DNA from: W0P28-013 sp051870755 | GTDB lineage: Bacteria; Bacteroidota; Bacteroidia; Bacteroidales; Paludibacteraceae | Assembly (NCBI GenBank): GCA_051870755.1 | Contig: JBJECE010000008.1 | Location: 1 to 64,000 of the forward strand | Length of the DNA: 64,000 bases | Direction: 5' to 3' | Shown: one piece after another, positions 9,907 to 20,400 of the stretch | Layout of the letters: every line of letters begins with the position of its first letter | Position numbering within the stretch: position 1 is the stretch's first letter | Notes under the pieces: generated by a model | The model's database searches: none | What the model was told of the DNA's origin: nothing | What the model saw: only the letters and a program-made list of their open reading frames with translations | Translations under genes and position numbers: made by a program

Positions 9907-10212
9907 TTAGATGAACCAATACATGGCGGCACTGAGTGCAATGAGTATCAGTGCGATAACCATCAAACGTATGTTCGACCGGCGGCGTTCGGCTTGCATG
10001 TCGGCGGTTTCGTCGGGAGCGTCCCAACGTTTTTTGCGGAACGAGCCGCGTTTGATGCTGGTTTTGAACGGCTCATCTTGTTCCCGCTGTCCCAAACGCT
10101 GTCGGACACGTTCGTCGCGTTCTTTGCGCGCGTCGTCTTCGGGGTTCCAATAGATGGGCTTGTGCTGAAATTGACGTGGGCGCGGGGTGCGTACAAAAAC
10201 AAATTTGAACAT
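9907..10212 (-). CDS. Small C-terminally anchored membrane protein, conserved hypothetical
   Basis: 101 residues from the ATG at 10212 (MFKFVFVRTPRPRQF). Upstream in-frame codons are open, but this start gives the compact spacing of 22 bases to manC. The first ~75 residues are very basic and charged (RKERDERVRQRLGQREQDE; KRGSFRKKRWD). One C-terminal transmembrane segment, LMVIALILIALSAAMYWFI, ends the protein, so the basic part should face the cytosol. No enzymatic motif is visible and the function is unknown. Position between manC and mutL suggests co-transcription only. Confidence 0.75.
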   Translation of the reverse strand: MFKFVFVRTPRPRQFQHKPIYWNPEDDARKERDERVRQRLGQREQDEPFKTSIKRGSFRKKRWDAPDETADMQAERRRSNIRLMVIALILIALSAAMYWFI

Positions 10213-10234
10213 ATTGTAAATGAACGTGTTATGG

Positions 10235-11308
10235 TTAAACAAACTCTTTGCCGCATTGCATTTCGACATCGGTAACGTACTGACGCAGTTTGTGTTCCTC
10301 GTCCTTTTTGCAGACGAGCAGCACATTGCCTTCTTCGGCTACCAGATAGTTTTCCAAGTCCTGCAATACGGCTATTTTGCCCGATGGCAGCACCACGAGG
10401 TTGTCGTGGCAGTTGTAGGTCAGGCTGCGGCCGTGCAGGGTGGCGTTGCCGTCAGGGTCTTTTTCCGATATTTCGTACAACGATCCCCATGTGCCGAGAT
10501 CCGACCAACCGAAGTCGGCCATCATCACATAGACGTTGGTGGCTTTTTCCATCACGCCGTAGTCTATCGATATGTTTTGGCAGGTGGCGTAGGCTTCGGC
10601 TATGAATTGCTCTTCGGCCGGTGTGTTGTAGTAGTCGGCACCGGCGGCAAACGTGGCGGCAATTTCGGGCAGGTGTGTTTCGAAAGCCTTGACGATGGTG
10701 CCCAGATTCCACAAAAACATGCCCGAATTCCAGAAAAATTCGCCACTCTCGACAAACAATTTGGCCATGTCGAGGTTGGGCTTTTCGGTGAATGTCTTCA
10801 CTTTGCGTAGCAAACCGCCGCCTTCGCCAATCTGTATGTAGCCGTAACCGGTTTCGGGACGGGTGGGCTTCATGCCAAGGGTCAGCAGCTCGTCGTGGTC
10901 GGCAATGAATGCGAAACATTCGCGCAGCACATTGCGGTAGGTCTCTTCTTTGGTGATGAGGTGGTCGCTTGGCACGACGAGGATGTTGGCTTTGTCGGTA
11001 CGCGCTTTGATTTTGTAAACGGCGTAGGCGATGCAGGGCGCGGTGTTGCGGCGCAACGGCTCGAGCAGCACTTGCTCGGGGCGCAGGGCGGGCAACTGTT
11101 CCAAAATCAGGTCGCGATACGCTTGGTTGGATACGATGTAAATATTTTCGGTGGGGACAATGCCGGCAAACCGGTCGAAGGTCATTTGCAGCAACGAACG
11201 CCCCGTGCCCAAAAAGTCGAGAAATTGTTTTGGCTTCGCAGTGCGGCTGTATGGCCAAAAGCGGCTTCCGACTCCGCCGGCCATGATGATGCAATAGTTG
11301 TTTTCCAT
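10235..11308 (-). CDS. manC: Mannose-1-phosphate guanylyltransferase
   Basis: 357 residues. Makes GDP-mannose from mannose-1-phosphate and GTP for surface polysaccharide or glycan synthesis. The nucleotidyltransferase signature AGGVGSRFWPYSRTAKPKQF is near the N-terminus, with EPLRRNTAPCIAYA and the sugar-binding TFTEKPN in the middle. It lacks the C-terminal phosphomannose isomerase domain of bifunctional AlgA/ManC types, so it is the single-domain form. First gene of a likely operon with the small membrane protein and mutL. A close-to-consensus promoter lies at 11361-11392. Confidence 0.94.
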   Translation of the reverse strand: MENNYCIIMAGGVGSRFWPYSRTAKPKQFLDFLGTGRSLLQMTFDRFAGIVPTENIYIVSNQAYRDLILEQLPALRPEQVLLEPLRRNTAPCIAYAVYKIKARTDKANILVVPSDHLITKEETYRNVLRECFAFIADHDELLTLGMKPTRPETGYGYIQIGEGGGLLRKVKTFTEKPNLDMAKLFVESGEFFWNSGMFLWNLGTIVKAFETHLPEIAATFAAGADYYNTPAEEQFIAEAYATCQNISIDYGVMEKATNVYVMMADFGWSDLGTWGSLYEISEKDPDGNATLHGRSLTYNCHDNLVVLPSGKIAVLQDLENYLVAEEGNVLLVCKKDEEHKLRQYVTDVEMQCGKEFV

Positions 11309-11360
11309 GATTTGTAATAGTTTGATTATCAGTGTCGATGTGTTTCTGTAAATCGGCCAA

Positions 11361-11392
11361 CGAAATTAAAGTTTTTTTTTGTGATTTGCAAA
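11361..11392 (-). promoter_or_regulatory. Probable promoter for the manC operon
   Basis: Minus strand: TTTG (complement of 11389-11392), 20-base spacer, TAATTTCG (complement of 11361-11368), which differs by one base from TAnnTTTG. It is 53 bases before the manC start. Confidence 0.55.
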
Positions 11393-11403
11393 TTTGCGGA
11401 CAT

Positions 11404-11433
11404 AAAAAAAGTCGGGAACTTTGTCCCGACCTT
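11404..11433 (-). terminator. Rho-independent terminator of the giant adhesin operon
   Basis: On the minus strand GTCGGGA-CAAAGT-TCCCGAC forms a 7-bp stem followed by seven T residues. It lies 14 bases after the stop codon of the giant gene at 11448. The other strand also carries T residues, but fewer. Confidence 0.8.
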
Positions 11434-11447
11434 TTGTCGTGCGGCTA

Positions 11448-14400
11448 TCAGTACACAAATTTACCTTGTGCAATCACTTTTTTGCCGTTGTAATAGAAGG
11501 CGTAGATGAGTACTTTGCCGGTGCGTTGCAGTTGGAATACGGCGCCTGCTGCCCCCGGTTCGCAAATGTTGTCGTTCGGGTCAACCAACGGCACTTCGCG
11601 TAGGGTGAGGAGCCGACCGGCCGTGTCGAACAGACCAATCGATACGCCGTTGCGCGAGGTGCTGGCTTTGAAGGCGCCACCGCCGAGGGCTGTCCAACAA
11701 ACATCTTCGAGCGTAGGCTCGTCGCCGGGGTTGCTCTCCGATTCGACAAAGGTGATGGTGTAGGTGCTGTACGAACCATCTTCGGCCGAGCAATAGATGT
11801 ATTTGACGTTAGCGTTGGCGGCATCTTCGCCGTATTCTACCGTTTGCTTGTCGGGCTGCATGGCTATGCCTTCGATAACGGGTATGGCCGATCCGCGCAA
11901 AATGATGTAGGTGTAATCGAATGTCTCGGGCTCGAAGTTCTTGAGCGACAAACCGTTGATGACGATGTCTTTCAGCAGCGAGTTGTCCGACAATGCCACC
12001 GAACTCGAAACGACATACACGTTGGTGGAGCCGTTTTGCGCTTTTACCGACACCAGTATCACGGCGCGGTTGTCGGCGTCGATGGTGGTGCGCAGGGTGT
12101 CGCCGGCTGCAACGGTTACAAGTGTTCCTGCGGCAATGGTGTCGTACACAATGTCGCCGGCTTGTTGGTGTTGCACGATGCCTGTGTGTTGCAGCACAAA
12201 GGTGGTGTTCGTGATGACGGTGTCTTTCTGCATCGTGGCATACGATAGGGTTACCGTTTGGTCTTCGTCGCCTTTGACGTAGCGCACATGGTCGAGTGTC
12301 GGGAAGTTGCGCTCGCTCGTCCCGATTTCGAATACCAACGCATATTCGGTCGTGTCGGGATTGAACAGCGGGTCAAATTCGGGATAGACAATGTCTGCTA
12401 AATACAAGTCTTTCAGCTTGTTGTTGTCCGACAATGCCACGCTGAAGTGCAACATATATTCGTTGGTTTGCATCTCGTCTTGCGACACCACGGTGATGAC
12501 ACTTGTTCCGTGCAGCGCATCGTCGGCGTTCGTCAGGGTGATGGATTTGTATTCCGAATCGGGCAGTTGCGCTTGCCAAGTGATGGCGGGCAGTGCTTTG
12601 GTGCCGTACGGGAACACGACGTTGTATTCGTACTGTTGCGATTCGAAAGTGGCATCGACCACAAAACCCGTAGCCAACGAGTCGAGGGCTTCGCCGCCGA
12701 TGAATATGTTGTCCAGCAGGGCGTTATCTGACAGGGCAATGACAAATGTCAGATTGTAGGTCATGGTGGTGGTGCCGTCTTCGGCGGTAATCACAATCTG
12801 CACACCCGATGCGATGGTGCCGTCCGACACAAGCGTAACGGTTTGTCCGGCATCGCCTGTTTCCCACGTTATTTCGGGCAGGTTAGTCGTGCCGTATGGC
12901 AGCGTGATGCTGTAGTCCGATTTGTCGTCGCTGAATCCGTTGATGCCGACGCCGTCCACCAAGATGTTGTGCAGTAGCGCATTGCCCGATTTTGCGACAC
13001 TGATGTTGAACGTGTAGATGTTGGTGGTGCCGTCTTCGGCGGTTACGGTCAGTGTGTAGTGGCCGCTCAGGTCGTCGGTAAACAGGCTGTCGAGCGCCAC
13101 GTTCTGATAGGCATCACCTTGTTCCCATGTGATGATGGGCAGGGTCGTTGTGCCGTGCGGCAGCGTGATGTCGTACACAAGTGTGCCGGCGTCGAATGCG
13201 GCAAACGGCAGGTCGTCGAAGAATACGTTTTTCAGACTATCGACCGCAGAGAGCAGTAATTGGCTGTAAATGCTGTAAGTGCGTTCGTTGCCGTTTTCGG
13301 CTGTTACTCTGATGATGGCCGTGTCGGTGAGTGCCGTCAGTTGGCGCACTACTTCGACGGTTTGGTAGGCATCGCCTTTGTCGTAGTTGATGGTAACGAT
13401 GTCGCGGGTGCCTACTTGCCACGTCAGGTGGTAATCGTCGGTGGTTCCGGCAAAGGCGTGGTCGGCTGTGTAGCCCGTACCCGACAGTACCAACGGCTCA
13501 TCTATTCCGTTGATTGTCAGGTAGATATTCCCGAGTGTATCGACGGCCGATTTTTCGATGTCAAAGTGCAGCGTGTAGCGCGTGCTGTTGCCGTTTTCGG
13601 CTGTAACATCAAGTGCTATCGTGGCGGCGTACGGGGCGTGGCTTACGGTGTCGATGGTTACGGTTTGCCATTTGTCGCCTTTGGTGTACGAGATGTTGGG
13701 CAGCATGCGGGTGCCTACTGGCAGCGTGATGTTGTACGCATATTGGTTGGTGTCGAAATTGCGGTCGGCAGCGAAGTTGTCGTTGCCCGTCAGCAACGAG
13801 TCGCCACGCAGATAAATCATGTCAAGTTGGGCGTTGTCCGATAGCGCCACATCGAAATAGATTTGATAAATCTGGTGTGTATATCCGTCGCCGGCTGTTA
13901 CGACAATGTCGGTGGTGTCGCGCAATCCGTCGTTGTAGTTGATGACGACTATTTGCGTGGCTTCGCCCACTATGGCTACGATGTCCGGCAAAGTTTCGGT
14001 GCCGGCCGGCAACAGCACAGAGTAGAATGTTGTTGTTGGTGCAAAGTCGGCGAGCGGTTGCGCATCTATCTCGATTTGACTGAGTAGCGCGTTGTGCGAC
14101 CCTTCCGGCGCATGGAAGCGTACGGTGTAGGTCTTCGTGGTGCCGTCTTCGGCCGTTACGGTATAAACAGCCTGACTTTGGTTGATAGTCAATTCTATCT
14201 GTTGTTGGAAACGATCGGCTGTGGTGTAACTGATTTCCGGAATGGCGTTTTGCGTAAGCGTTACGTCGTATTCCGTTATTTCGGGTTGGAACGTGGCGAT
14301 GGCTACATTGTTCACGGCAATGCCGGTCAGGTCGGCGTTCCCCGATTTTTCGGAAACGAAGTTCAGTGTATAGACATTCTCGGTTTGGTCTTCGGCCGTT

Positions 14401-17400
14401 ACTGTGATGTACGATGTGGCGTTCAGCCCATTATATTCGAGTTGAATGGTTTGGGCGGCATCGCCTGCTGCAAATGTCAGGTGCGGCATATCCGGCTCTT
14501 CTATTTTCGGGTTGGCGCAGCGTAGCGTGATGTTGTAGTTGAACGCCTCGGGTGCAAAGTTACGGTCGGCGGTGTAGGCCGATGCTGTGGTGCGCAGCGT
14601 GTCGCCGTTCAGCATGATGGCGCTCAGCAGGGCGTTGTCCGATTTGATGCGGCGCAGATAGACAGTGGTCGTGTTTTGGGTGAGCCCATCTTCGGCTGTT
14701 ACCGTGAACAGGGCTTTTGCAAATGTGCCGTTTTGCGCAGGCGCATCGTATAAGTCGAATTGTACCGCGAGTTGCTGCGCGTCGGTCGATTGTATCGCTT
14801 GTACAACTACAGGGCGGTTGGTTTCGACGATGTATTCGTTGATGTTGCTGTTGAATGCGCTCAGTGCCGTGCCATTGACCAATATGCCGGCCAAGTCGGT
14901 GTTATTGTCGGGCGTGCGGTCGAATGTCAGTTTGTAGGTATGACTTTCGGTGCCGCGCACTTGCCAAACGACTGAATCGCCGGCTATGGTTTGTGTGATG
15001 GTGTCGGTGGCATCGATGCGTTCGCATATAGTGGCCGGTCGTTCGTTGGTGCTATAGTGGTAGTCGAACACATCTTTGTCGAAGCCTTGCAGCGGTTGGT
15101 TGGCTACCACGGCCATGTTGGCCAATTTGCCCGATGTGGCGACTGCGTCCCACACGAATCGAATGGTGTAGGTTTTTGTGTCGATGCCGTTCTCGGCCGT
15201 TACGGTCAGGCGTGTGGTGTCGGCAGCCGACAAGGTTACGCTTTGTCCGTCGCTGCGTTTTTGATAGGTAACTTTGGGCAGCGTGGCGGTTGCGGCCAAG
15301 CGCACATCGTAGTTTTCGGTGGCGGCATCGAAGGTAAAGTCGTTGTGCTCGCCATCGATGGCAATATTGGCCAAGGTGGCGTCATTCGAGTGGAGCTCGA
15401 CGAATGTCAGCACATAGCGTTGCACCGCGCCATTTTCGGCCGTTACAATGATGGTGTCGTTCAAACCGTTGGTGGCAAAACGTACGGTTTGGTGCATACT
15501 GCCGCGTATGGCGGTGATGTCGGGTGTGCGCACGGTGCCGTTGGCTACACTAATGGTGTAGTCGAAAGTTTTGGCGGCGAAACCGTCGAGTGTGTCGCCA
15601 TCGATGATGATGCCTTGCAGATCGGCATTGGCCGAGAAGGGTCGGTTCAGATTGACGATGTAGCGGCTCAAGGTGCCGTCTTCGGCTTTCGATGTGATAT
15701 TGACAACGCGGGTTTTGTAGTCGCCGCTGCAATTCTCCTGTTCTTCGCCGTAAGTATAGGTGTATTCTTGGTCGCGTGTTACGCCTTCGAAAGTGAGGAT
15801 GGGCGCACCTTGCAGGTCGGCGTCGATTTTGACGGCCTGAATCCAACCGCCGTCATATTTGCCTTGGAACCCTGTGGTGGCTTGTTCGTTGACGTAAATG
15901 TTGGCAATCTGACTGTTGTATGCGAAACGCACCCAATCGACCAACATCTCGGACGCCGCTTTGTTTTGTAGCGTGCTGGCGTTGTCCGATTCGCAACTGT
16001 TGATGATGATATTCATCAGTGCTGGCGCTTCAATCGTGTTGTCGAGCAGCGACAGGTTCATGGTCTTCCATGTGTTGTTGAAGTTGCCGTCGATGAATTC
16101 TTTCAGATATTTGCCGTTGTTGATGGAGTAGGCAAAACGTATGCCGGCTACGCCCGAGTTCGACACCGGATTGTAGCGCATGCTCACGGCATCGGGCGTA
16201 TTGCGGAACGGAATGCCGCCAAATACCGATGTGCTGCTCGAGCCATCGTTCAGCGTGGCGGTCATTTCGCCCAAAGTGATGACGCCCGGTATCGATCCGG
16301 CCAACACGCTGCTATACACGGTTTTGAGTACGGCTTGGTCACCATTTTGGGTAACTTCTTGGTTGGGTTTGTAGGTGCCTTTGGTGATGAGGCTGCCGAT
16401 GGGCAGGCCGGCAATGGTGAAACTTGATTTGATGTCGGTGGCATCGACTACGTCGGCTATCGTTGTCCAGCCGGTGGGTTTGTTGGCCGAAGCGTACGTT
16501 GCTGCGGCCGACCATGCCTCGAAGTCGGCATTCGGAATCGTGTCTTGCGTGTAGAAATAGTACACGGTGTACACGGCCGTGCTGTTGTCGTCTTTGCCGC
16601 TGACGGGTATGGTGGTGTATTTGGTGTTTGTCGTTACGTCGTCCACAGTGGCGGTGGCATTGTCGAAGGTATAGTCCAAGGTGGGCTGTTCGCCGGCGGC
16701 GTTATCCACACTGACAATGTATTGGTGTTTTTCGGGGTCGAAGTTTTCGATGGGTTTCCCATTGACACTGATGCCTGACAGCGCGGCTTGTGCTTTGGCT
16801 ATCGTCGGGCGCAGGGTGTACACGGCGTCGGCTACGTCGGCGCGATTGGCCTTGACGGTGATGGTTGTCGGTGCGTAAATGCCTCCGTTGTCGATGAGTA
16901 TGGTTTGCTCATCATATTTTTTGAAACAGGTGATGGTGGGCATGGCGGTGCTGCCATAAGGCAGTTCGATGGCGGCGTCGAGGTCGGTGAACATGCCTAT
17001 GCCATCGACAACATAGTAGTTGAGCAGATTATCTTGACTGCTGGCAGCAACTTCGAAAGCGATGTTGTAGGTGCGTGTGTCGCCGTTTTCGGCTATCACG
17101 GTTACATGTGCGGTGTCGCGCAAACCGGCTTCCGACACGACGATGCGCTGTTCGGTAATGGTCAGTTGTCCCTCTTTGCCTTGTTCCCAACGTATGGTTG
17201 GCACAGCGCTGATGCCGTAGGGCAGTTTGGCGGTGTAGTCCAATGTGTTCGGGTCAAAGTCGGGCTGCAATTCGGCTTCGTCCACCATCAAGTTTTCGAG
17301 CGCGGTTTGTGTCGATTGGCGTACGGCAAACAGAATGTGGTAATCGGCATGATGGATGCCGTCCTCGGCGGTAACGCGTATGGTGGTGGTGTCGTTCACG

Positions 17401-20400
17401 GCGCCGTAGTAGATGGTGATGGTTTGACCTTGACTATTGCCTATGGCGTGAATCGATGGCACAGCTTGGGTGCGCCATGCCAAACTGTCGGTGTAGAAGT
17501 GTTGGACAGGATCAAATCCGCTTATCGATACAAATTCGTCGCCGTTGTATATTTGCAGGTCGCGTAATGTTACATCGTTGTCGGGCTGCAAGTCGTAGCC
17601 GATGGTATAGGTGGCTTGTGCGCCGTTTTCGGCGGTAACTACAATCTGCGAACCATTCAGGCCGCCATCGGCAATGGCTATGTATTGTGTCGAGTCGATG
17701 TTCAGCGCGAGTGCCGGTGCGGCGGTGTGTGCGTTGGTCGTTACGATGTAGTCGTAGTTGTCGGGCGCAAAACCTGCGATGGGCGCTCCGTCGAGGTCGA
17801 TGCCTTGAATGTTGGCGTCGGAACGTTCGCTCGCTATGTGTGTTACGGTGTAAATGTTACGCGTGGTGCGGTCGGCAGCCGTAACTATTATTTGGGCGGT
17901 TCCGGTCAAAGCGGGTTCGCTCACTATGTAGGTTTGGCCGTCGGCATTGCCTTCGAATGTCAGCGTTGGCGCGTGCGTGGCGCCTACGGGCAGTGTGTTG
18001 GTGTAGGCAAATGTGTTGCTGTCGAAACCGGCTATTGGGCTGCCGTCGAGTTTGATGTTGCGCAAGGTGGCATCGCTCGATTTCGCGAGGTCGAAGGTGA
18101 TGGCGTAGGTCGATGTGGCGCCATTTTCGGCCGTTACGGTGATGTACGATGTGGCGTTCAGCCCGTTTGCTGCTACCAACGTCTGCTGCGATGCATCGCT
18201 TTTGACGGGTACGATGTCGGGCGCAATGGTGGTGCCGTCGGGCAAGGAGATGGTGTATTGCAGCACGTCGCGGTCGAATGCGGGCAAGTCGCTGCCGCCA
18301 ATCAGAATGTTGTTCAGACGGCTGTCGGATTTGAGCGCGCGGTCGGTGAACTGAATCGTGTAACTATTCGGCGTGCCGATTTCGGGCGTTACTACGATGG
18401 TGGCTGTGCCAAGTAGTTGCGGCTTGACGATGCTGATACTTTGACCGGCGTTTTTGTCCACCGTGATGGTCGGACACTGCTTGATGACCGTCGTGTCGAG
18501 AATATAGGTGTAGGCGAATACCTCTTGGTCAAAATCGACTAAAGGTGCGCCATCGATGAAAATGCCGTTCAAGAAAGCGTTAGCCGATTTCAATACGCTG
18601 AATGTCAGCGTGTAAGTGCGTTGTGTGCCGTCCTCGGCGGTAACTTGCAGCAGTGTGGCGCCGTTCAAGTCGCCTTTGATGAGTTGCACGGTTTGCGCAT
18701 AGTCGCCTTTGACGTAAGTGATGGCGGGCAGTGCGGTGGTGCCGGCGGCCAATTCGATGGCGTACGACAGCGTCTCTTTGTCGAAGTTTTCGATGCTTTC
18801 ACCGTTCAGTTTGATGTCGGCCAAGGCTGCATCCGACGATTGCTCTACGGCAAAGTGGATGATGTATGTGGCTGTGGCGCCGGTCTGCGCTTTGACGGTG
18901 ATTTTTGTGTCGCCGTTCACGCCGCCGTCTTTCCGGGTTATTTTCTGAAATTCGTCGTCGGGTACATACGTTATGGTCGGCAAGGTGGTCGTGCCGCGAT
19001 TTAACAAAATATTGTATTCCAATACGTTGGCGTCAAATTCAAAGGGATAACCGGCTACCTCCAAACTTTTCAGCGCGGTGCTGTTGGCTTGTTTCACCGA
19101 GAATACGATGGTGTAGGTTTTGGTCGAACCGTCCTGTGCCGTTACGATGATGCGGGTTGTACCATCGACGCCGTTCGTCATAATGGTTGGGTCGCTTTGG
19201 TAGTTGTCGCCTTTGGCGCAGGTGATGGTGGGCAGTGCGGTTGTGCCAATCGGCAGTTCATAGGCATAATTCAGCGTGCTTGGCGCAAAATCGGGCAGCA
19301 GTGTGCCGTTCAGATAGATGCCGTTCAAGGTGGCTATCGACGATTTGGCGGTGGCGAACACAATCTTGTAGATGCTTTGTGCGCCGCTGGCGGCTGTTAC
19401 CGTTATTTTGTAGGTGCCGTCGGTGCCGCTCATGCTGCTTGCATCGCTCGTAACTGTCTGATAACTATCGCCTTTCGTCCATGTAATGGCGGGCAGGGCG
19501 CTCGTGCCGAGCGGCAGATTGATGTAGTAGGTAAAGACGTTTTCGGGATCCCAACCGGCGATGGTGGTGCCGTCGATTTGCAAATCTTGCAAATAACTAT
19601 ATGTCGAAGCCGTTATCTTGAACGATAGTTTGTAGGTGCGCGTGGTGCTGTTGCCCGGCGCTTTGACGGCGATGTTGTAGGTGCCGCTGCAGTTGTCGCC
19701 GGCGATGGTTACGCCATTGCTGACGGTGATGGTCTGTTCGCCTTGGGCGTAGGCCGATATAGGCGTTATAGCCGGCAAGGCGGTGGTGCCGAGCGGCAAT
19801 TCCACAGTGTAATTCGTTTTTGTGGGCGCAAATCCCGGCAGCGACGAACCGTCTATCAATATGTTTTTCAGTGTGTTATCGGTCAGCAAACCTACCGAGA
19901 ATGCAATGGTATAGGTGCTGGTGGCGCCATTGGCGGCCGTTACTTTTACGATGGCGGTACTGCTTGGCGATGTGGCTTGGGTTACGACAATGGTTTGCCC
20001 GTCGTCGCCTTTCACAATGTTGGTAGCCGGGTCGATGACGGGTGCTTCGGTGGTGCCGTAGGGCAATTCTACGTTGTAACTTGTGATGTAGCCGCTGAAG
20101 TTCGGTATGGCTGTCGTAACGCCGTTGATGGTGTACGAAATCGAGGCCGGACGGCTGTTCGACGATTGCTCGGCTACAAATTTGATTTTGTAAACCGATG
20201 TCTTTTTCCCGTCTTCCGATTTCACGGTGATGGTAATGGGATTGCCGCCTACCGTAGCGCCTGTTTTGTCGATGGTGATTTCCGAACCCGAGAGCACGCG
20301 TCCCGAAAAATTGGCGGTGGTGCCTTTGCAGTTGGTTATGGCACCGACACCGCGTTTGGCAAACAGGTCGGGAATGTCGGTTGCACCAAGTCCTAAAGCG

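Noticed and set aside
8035..10275. A 746-codon plus-strand ORF opposite mutL and the small membrane protein gene
   Set aside because: It is antisense to mutL, which has all family motifs; the long open frame reflects codon bias of the real gene. The product is rich in Cys/Phe/Val with no domain.
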